From contig NZ_CP107945.1 of assembly GCF_036057275.1 (NCBI RefSeq), positions 434,001 to 498,000 of the forward strand: a DNA stretch of 64,000 bases, in the 5' to 3' direction. The notes below the pieces were generated by a model. The model saw nothing but the letters and a program-made list of their open reading frames with translations, was not told the origin of the DNA and did no database searches. This DNA comes from Streptomyces sp. NBC_00390. GTDB lineage: Bacteria; Actinomycetota; Actinomycetes; Streptomycetales; Streptomycetaceae. The position numbers were made by a program, and so were the translations under genes. Below, piece by piece: positions 59,632 through 64,000 of the stretch (its first letter is position 1; the number at the start of each line of letters is the position of its first letter).

Positions 59632-59757
59632 CTGCCACCCCTGCCACCCCTGCCACCCCTGCCACCCCTGCCACCCCTGCCACCCCTGCCACCCCTGCCA
59701 CCCCTGCCACCCCTGCCACCCCTGCCACCCCTGCCACCCCTGCCACCCCTGCCACCC
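59632..59757. repeat. 14 perfect copies of a 9-bp tandem repeat
   Basis: CTGCCACCC is repeated exactly 14 times, 126 bp, and is followed by two copies of GCAGGGTGCCC (59758-59779). On the other strand it reads GGGTGGCAG with regular G-runs. It lies between the acyl-CoA dehydrogenase promoter and the 3' end of the TIR gene and contains no convincing gene. Confidence 0.95.
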
Positions 59758-59868
59758 GCAGGGTGCCCGCAGGGTGCCCGGCTGCCACGCAAGGGAGCAC
59801 GGCCGCGGGCCGCCGCATGCGATCCGACCGGCGCGCCTTGCGGATCACCCCGGCAGCGGACACTTCGT

Positions 59869-61110
59869 CTACCGCCGGTACTTCCGGTGCGTCATCACCA
59901 TGTCCTTCTCCTGGCTCGGCGTCAGCGTCTCCAGGAACATCGCCCGGCCGGACCGCCGGCCGTCCCCCGCCTGCGGGTGCGCGAAGAGGAACAGAAGCCG
60001 GGGGAACTCGCTGAGCAGACGGTGTATCAGCTCGGGGTCCGGCGCCTGGTGCAGCACGATCGTGAAGGGACCGGATTCTTCCTCGTGCTGCAACAGCAGC
60101 CCGCGCATCTCCTCCTTGTCGTATCCGAAGCCCATCGCGACCTCCGACGCCAGGACGTCCCGGATCTCGGCGATCAGTCCGTCGATGAACCCGGACCCGT
60201 CCTGCCGCGGCACCGGCTTGCGCAGCACCCAGGGTTCGGGCACCTCACTCGCCCTGCGTACGTACATGTCCGGGGTTTCGTTGAGCGCCGACTGCAGAAG
60301 GGCCACCCGCTCGCCCGGGGCACATCCCAGACGGCGCAGTTGATCCGCCGCCTGCTTCGGGACACGGGCGAAGGGGACGACAAGATCGACTATCTCCTCG
60401 CGGTGCTCCTTGATCCTCACCTGCGGCAGGAAGTGCTTCAGCGCCAGCCTCATGACGCAGCTCTCGCCGAGCCTGTGCACCGGTCGCTCCGTCAGCAGAC
60501 CCTGCGCGACGACGTAGCGTGAATGGTCACGCGCATAGGCCAGCGTGGCAACGCCCAGGATCTCGGCGGTGCGTTCCAGCGCGGCGTCGGAGACCTCGGA
60601 GATACGGCCGGCGATGAAGTCCGTCACCTGGGGATACGGCAGCCCGCCGAGTCGTTCCACGAGAGGGCGGAGAGTCTGGGCGATCCTCGCCGACGGGACT
60701 CCCGGCCCGGTCTTCCAGTCGATCATGTCGAACCGGCCGAGGTTCTGCTTGCCGAGCATGCTGTCGGGAAGTTCGCGGCGTCGCACGCCCGGCAGTGTGA
60801 CCGGCAGGATCAGGAAGGCTTCGTCACTGCCGGCGCGCTCCGCGGCGGCGACGATCGCCTCCTCCATCACGTGGTAGGAGGCCAGGGCGTGCGGCGACAG
60901 CAGGATGATCATCCCGTGGCAGTGCTTGATCTCCTTCAGGAGCTTGCTGTTCCAGTCGTTCCCGCCGCTCAGCACCCGCCTGTCGACCACGGGATCGCAG
61001 CCCAGTTCCGTGACATGCGCCTCCAGCGCGTCGAGATAGTCCCGGCACATGCATCCCTGCCGGGGCGCGCACGGGGAGCTGTGACTCAGGAAGAGCCTGG
61101 GACGTACCAT
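59869..61110 (-). CDS. TIR-domain protein with unknown C-terminal region
   Basis: A 413-residue protein. Residues about 1-150 form a TIR domain: RLFLSHSSP start, DPVVDRRVLSGGNDW, LLKEIKHCHGMIILLSP and SPHALASYHVMEEAI, in which the Glu of HVMEE aligns with the catalytic Glu of NAD-cleaving TIRs. Residues 160-413 are of unrecognised type, with one block (GPFTIVLHQAPDPELIHRLL, then LLFLFAHPQ) that recurs in bacterial conflict-system proteins to my memory. It starts 5 nt after the stop of the large upstream gene with GAGGAG 8 nt before the ATG, so the two are co-translated. Confidence 0.88.
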   Translation of the reverse strand: MVRPRLFLSHSSPCAPRQGCMCRDYLDALEAHVTELGCDPVVDRRVLSGGNDWNSKLLKEIKHCHGMIILLSPHALASYHVMEEAIVAAAERAGSDEAFLILPVTLPGVRRRELPDSMLGKQNLGRFDMIDWKTGPGVPSARIAQTLRPLVERLGGLPYPQVTDFIAGRISEVSDAALERTAEILGVATLAYARDHSRYVVAQGLLTERPVHRLGESCVMRLALKHFLPQVRIKEHREEIVDLVVPFARVPKQAADQLRRLGCAPGERVALLQSALNETPDMYVRRASEVPEPWVLRKPVPRQDGSGFIDGLIAEIRDVLASEVAMGFGYDKEEMRGLLLQHEEESGPFTIVLHQAPDPELIHRLLSEFPRLLFLFAHPQAGDGRRSGRAMFLETLTPSQEKDMVMTHRKYRR

Positions 61111-61115
61111 CGCCG

Positions 61116-64000
61116 CTACTCCTCACGGCCGAGGGCACGAGCGGCGGGCAGCAGCCGGAGCAGGCGGACACCGGCGGTGGGAATCGTCACCGACATGTCC
61201 GTGGAACAGTCGATCGCGGTGCCGTCGAGCAGATCGAGCAAGCGTCCGGTCTCCCCTCTGCGGCCGAGATCGCTCAGGCTCATGGTCACCGTCTCGGTCT
61301 CCGACCCCGCGTTCACGAGACACACGATCGTCTCGTCGCCGTGGGTGCGCCGCACACCGAGAACCATCGGCTGTCCGACGAAGTGCAGGACATGTCCGCT
61401 GCCTCGGGACAGCGCGAGGTGGTTGCGGCGCAGTTGCAGCAGCACGGCCAGGGCCGGCTCCTCGACCAGGGACAGCGGGAGCACGGGGCAACCCGGCAGA
61501 CTGAGCAGCACAGCGGCGGCGAGCTGCCGCTGCGCCCCTTCGAGGCCCGCCGCCGGCGCGTATCCCCACTGGGAACCGGGACGCGCCGTGCGCAGGGAGG
61601 ACAGGGCTCTGGTCAGGTCCGGACCGAACGACGTGGGGTCGTACGCCCCCAGGTTCCGGTTGCGGATGCCGCGCCCGAGGGTCTCGTCCAGCGATGTCAG
61701 GACCACGTGGCAGGCCGCTTCGGCTTCGTCCGGGTCGCCGAACGCCCGGGTGGCGGCGAGCGGTGCGAGCGCCGCAGATCTCCCCACCAGGACTCGGTCA
61801 CCGTAGCCGTCCAGGAGGTGGCGCAGGTCGTCGAGGACTCCCTGTTCCACGGAGCGTGCCGCGACACGCACTCCGTCGAGATCCCGGTCGAGCCACCGGC
61901 GTACGGAGTCCAGCACCCTGGCGGCCGTCACGTCCGGGTCCCGGTCCATGTTCAGTTCCATGACGATGTGCACGCCGTACCGGTGCGCCACGCCGATCAG
62001 GTCGGCGAGCGCCGCGGTGGCCTCACCCGAATCAGGCACGACCGCCTCGAGCGTCCCCCCGTCGGCCGACGGACGGAAAGGCCCCACGACAAGGCATCGC
62101 ACCCCGGACCGGGCCGTGGCCTCCATCCCCGCCGCCAGCTCGCGCAGCCCCGTCCCGGTCGTCGGCTGAGGAGCAAGCGCCATGACACATCCACGGATCC
62201 ACTCGGGCGCACCGTCGGTGGCGGCCGGCGCCTCGACGTCCGGGGTGATGACATAGCGTCTGCCGTCCTCGGTGCTCAACTCCACCGGACCGCCGGTGCC
62301 GGAGACCGCCCACTCTCCGGTGCCCAGTGCGAAGACCCCGTAGGCGGGGAACGCGAGCCGCACCTCCCGCTGGGGATGTGCGGCAGGGCCGATGGGCCAC
62401 AGCAGCAGTCGCGCGTCCCCTCCGGCCGCCGCGACCTGCCGGCCGTCCCCGCTCACGGCCAGCCCGGTCACCTGCCACGGAGCACTGCCGACCGGCGCCA
62501 CGACGCCGGCCGCGGTGGCCGACGCGTACTGCACACTGCCGTCGGCCAACGCCCAGACGAGCAGCCGGCCGTCCGGCGAGCCGGTCACCGCGGTGACGTC
62601 GCGTGCAAGGAGCTGTCCCGATTCCCCGTGATCTTCGAGAGGAGCCCCGCCGTGAAGCCACAGGTCCCCCGATCCGTCGAGGAGCGCGAGGTGGCGTCCG
62701 CCGGGTGTCCACCACAGCGCACGCGCCGTCGTGGCCTGCTCGTTCGTGAAGGTCCCGCCCTCCGAGCGGCTCGTGCCGGACCGCCGTACCAGGAGGGCCG
62801 AGCCTGAGGCGTAGGCCTGCACCAGTCCCGCTCCCGCCTCGACGGGGAAGTGCACACGGCAGGCCTCGGTTCCTTCCGGACGGCTGATTCCCGACGTCTC
62901 GCCGGGGGTCAACCGGTACTGTCCCACCTTGCCCTGCTCCACCCAGGCGACATGGGCACCGTCGGCCGACAGCGTCAGGGAGCTGCGCGCCGCGCCGTCG
63001 GGCGCGGCGGGAATGCGCAGCACCTCCGTGCCGTCCACGGCATGCAGCACGATCGTCCCGTCCTCCAGCAGCATCCCGTAGCGCGTCCGCCTGCCGTCGG
63101 CCACCGCGGGTACGCCGGCCGCGACAGCCACCACGGCCGCCCCGGCGTGCGAGATGGACAGCGTCGGCACACCGTCGTCACCGAGGCTCTGCACCACCGT
63201 GAAGGGCAGATGAATCTGTTGGTTCCGGTGCAGCTCAAGCCGTACGGGCGGCGCCGTCGGCACCGGTGTGAGGGCGCTGGCCGCAGCGAGCCGCACCTTG
63301 CGCACACCGACCGCGCGAACGGCCCGGGACCCGTCGGCGGGCGGAAAGCTGAGCACGAGGCCGTCGGACCGGGCCGACACTCCGACCGGCACATCGCGCT
63401 GCACCAGTCCTCTGGCCTCCGCCGTGGACGTCGCCGGCCGGCCGAAGGGGTCATGAGGCGGCTCCAGGCCGAGCCGTTCCGAGGAAGCCACCTGGATCCG
63501 CCAGGCGGCGTCGTGCCGCTGCACCCCGGCAGGCAGCCTCGGCAGGTAGTGCAGCGCCCAGCGTCCGAGGTCGTCGGCGGCATCACCGGTCGATGTCACC
63601 GCGTCCAGCGCCCGCTCGAGATGGCGCATCACCTCTCGGCGCGTGGCAGGCGACGGGAAGAGATCCGCCCACAGGAGTTCCTCGAACCAGCGGGTCATCG
63701 GCGGTGCGTCCCGGTGCGCTTCCGCCGTGAAATCCCTGACGTCCTCGACGTGCCGGGACGGTCGGCGGGCAAGCATCCGCCGCAGCACCGCCGCCGCTTC
63801 GGGGTCCAGGAGCAGCGTCTTCTCGCCGGCCGCCTCCACCAGGGGCGAGAACCACAGTTCCGCCTCGAGGCCCGCGGTGGAGCGCGGCAGGAAGCGGAGC
63901 CTCGCCCGCCGCAGGAAGGCACGTTCCACCCCGGCTGCCAGGGAGAGGCACTCGGCGAGTTCGACGAGTTCGGGCCGGACCTTGCCGAGATCGGCGATGT
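61116..64000 (-). CDS. Large sensor-like protein with beta-propeller and pseudo-amylase domains (5' end beyond window)
   Basis: At least 961 residues are visible; the frame is open to the right edge (IADLGKVRPELVELAECLSL before the first internal GTG at 63929). The N-terminal about 200 residues are helical. A middle part (about 220-560 counted from 63929) has WD-like strands (SPDGRLLVWALADGSVQYA, VSGDGRQVAAAGGDARLLLW). The C-terminal part (about 590-930) matches an alpha-amylase/GH13 barrel plus its beta-sandwich (RSGVRCLVVGPFRPSADGG, VRRWLDRDLDGVRVAAR, LLSLPGCPVLP, ETVTMSLSDL). The nucleophile Asp site (DGFRID in active enzymes) reads DGVRVA and the acid/base Glu site reads VLVGRS, so it is catalytically dead. 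It is coupled to the TIR gene. Confidence 0.85.
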   Translation of the reverse strand, partial: IADLGKVRPELVELAECLSLAAGVERAFLRRARLRFLPRSTAGLEAELWFSPLVEAAGEKTLLLDPEAAAVLRRMLARRPSRHVEDVRDFTAEAHRDAPPMTRWFEELLWADLFPSPATRREVMRHLERALDAVTSTGDAADDLGRWALHYLPRLPAGVQRHDAAWRIQVASSERLGLEPPHDPFGRPATSTAEARGLVQRDVPVGVSARSDGLVLSFPPADGSRAVRAVGVRKVRLAAASALTPVPTAPPVRLELHRNQQIHLPFTVVQSLGDDGVPTLSISHAGAAVVAVAAGVPAVADGRRTRYGMLLEDGTIVLHAVDGTEVLRIPAAPDGAARSSLTLSADGAHVAWVEQGKVGQYRLTPGETSGISRPEGTEACRVHFPVEAGAGLVQAYASGSALLVRRSGTSRSEGGTFTNEQATTARALWWTPGGRHLALLDGSGDLWLHGGAPLEDHGESGQLLARDVTAVTGSPDGRLLVWALADGSVQYASATAAGVVAPVGSAPWQVTGLAVSGDGRQVAAAGGDARLLLWPIGPAAHPQREVRLAFPAYGVFALGTGEWAVSGTGGPVELSTEDGRRYVITPDVEAPAATDGAPEWIRGCVMALAPQPTTGTGLRELAAGMEATARSGVRCLVVGPFRPSADGGTLEAVVPDSGEATAALADLIGVAHRYGVHIVMELNMDRDPDVTAARVLDSVRRWLDRDLDGVRVAARSVEQGVLDDLRHLLDGYGDRVLVGRSAALAPLAATRAFGDPDEAEAACHVVLTSLDETLGRGIRNRNLGAYDPTSFGPDLTRALSSLRTARPGSQWGYAPAAGLEGAQRQLAAAVLLSLPGCPVLPLSLVEEPALAVLLQLRRNHLALSRGSGHVLHFVGQPMVLGVRRTHGDETIVCLVNAGSETETVTMSLSDLGRRGETGRLLDLLDGTAIDCSTDMSVTIPTAGVRLLRLLPAARALGREE

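Noticed and set aside
59632..59757. CRISPR array
   Set aside because: The repeat is 9 bp, uninterrupted and has no spacers or cas genes.

Overview
This is a GC-rich actinobacterial chromosome segment, almost certainly Streptomyces. The evidence is the very high GC with strong third-position bias, frequent GTG starts, the RamB/ScfR-type regulator beside glyoxylate-cycle genes, a PASTA Ser/Thr kinase, F420-type enzymes and three secondary-metabolite loci.

Left end (1-13265): a hydroxamate siderophore locus. A very large NRPS (5' 8.5 kb present, running off the left edge), a lipoprotein siderophore-binding protein and an ornithine N5-monooxygenase read leftward. A formyltransferase and a dimethylargininase-like hydrolase read rightward. 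Two iron boxes (DmdR1/IdeR type) lie in the divergent promoter. The layout resembles the coelichelin family, but the first module has an extra N-terminal C domain and the A-domain signatures do not match textbook ones.

Centre-left (13500-28820): housekeeping genes. These are an ScfR/RamB-like regulator divergent from aceA-aceB-3-hydroxyacyl-CoA dehydrogenase, two cold-shock proteins, a MerR-like regulator, a GvpU-like leaderless gene, a DEAD-box helicase with a CBS protein, a long-form GAPDH and a PASTA kinase. Several strong perfect-stem terminators separate the units.

Centre (28890-41635): a second NRPS operon read leftward. It is split into small proteins: an MFS exporter, a stand-alone C-like protein, C-A-T, A-T, A-T, and a final C-(A remnant)-T-SDR protein. 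One A domain looks Val/Ile-specific and one hydroxyornithine-like. I do not recognise the product.

41700-45000 is an eroded zone with a frameshifted MmyB-type regulator and two divergent genes that have both lost their 5' halves. Two intact F420/flavin-type genes lie between them.

45297-54161 is a complete six-gene operon with the order KASIII/OleA-like, KASIII/OleA-like, OleC-like ligase, OleD-like SDR, acyltransferase-A-T NRPS, formyltransferase. This is the gene order and content of the lipstatin (lst) operon, so a beta-lactone lipase inhibitor carrying an N-formyl-amino-acid ester is predicted.

Right end (54433-64000): an F420 nitroreductase-like protein, a small membrane protein, a secreted PI-PLC/GDPD-like protein, and an acyl-CoA dehydrogenase operon behind a TetR-style palindrome. 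Then come a 14-copy 9-bp tandem repeat and a translationally coupled pair: a TIR-domain protein and a large protein (running off the right edge) that combines a beta-propeller-like region with a catalytically dead alpha-amylase-like barrel. That pair is the best candidate here for an undescribed conflict/signalling system. The lst-like operon and the fragmented NRPS operon are the best natural-product candidates.
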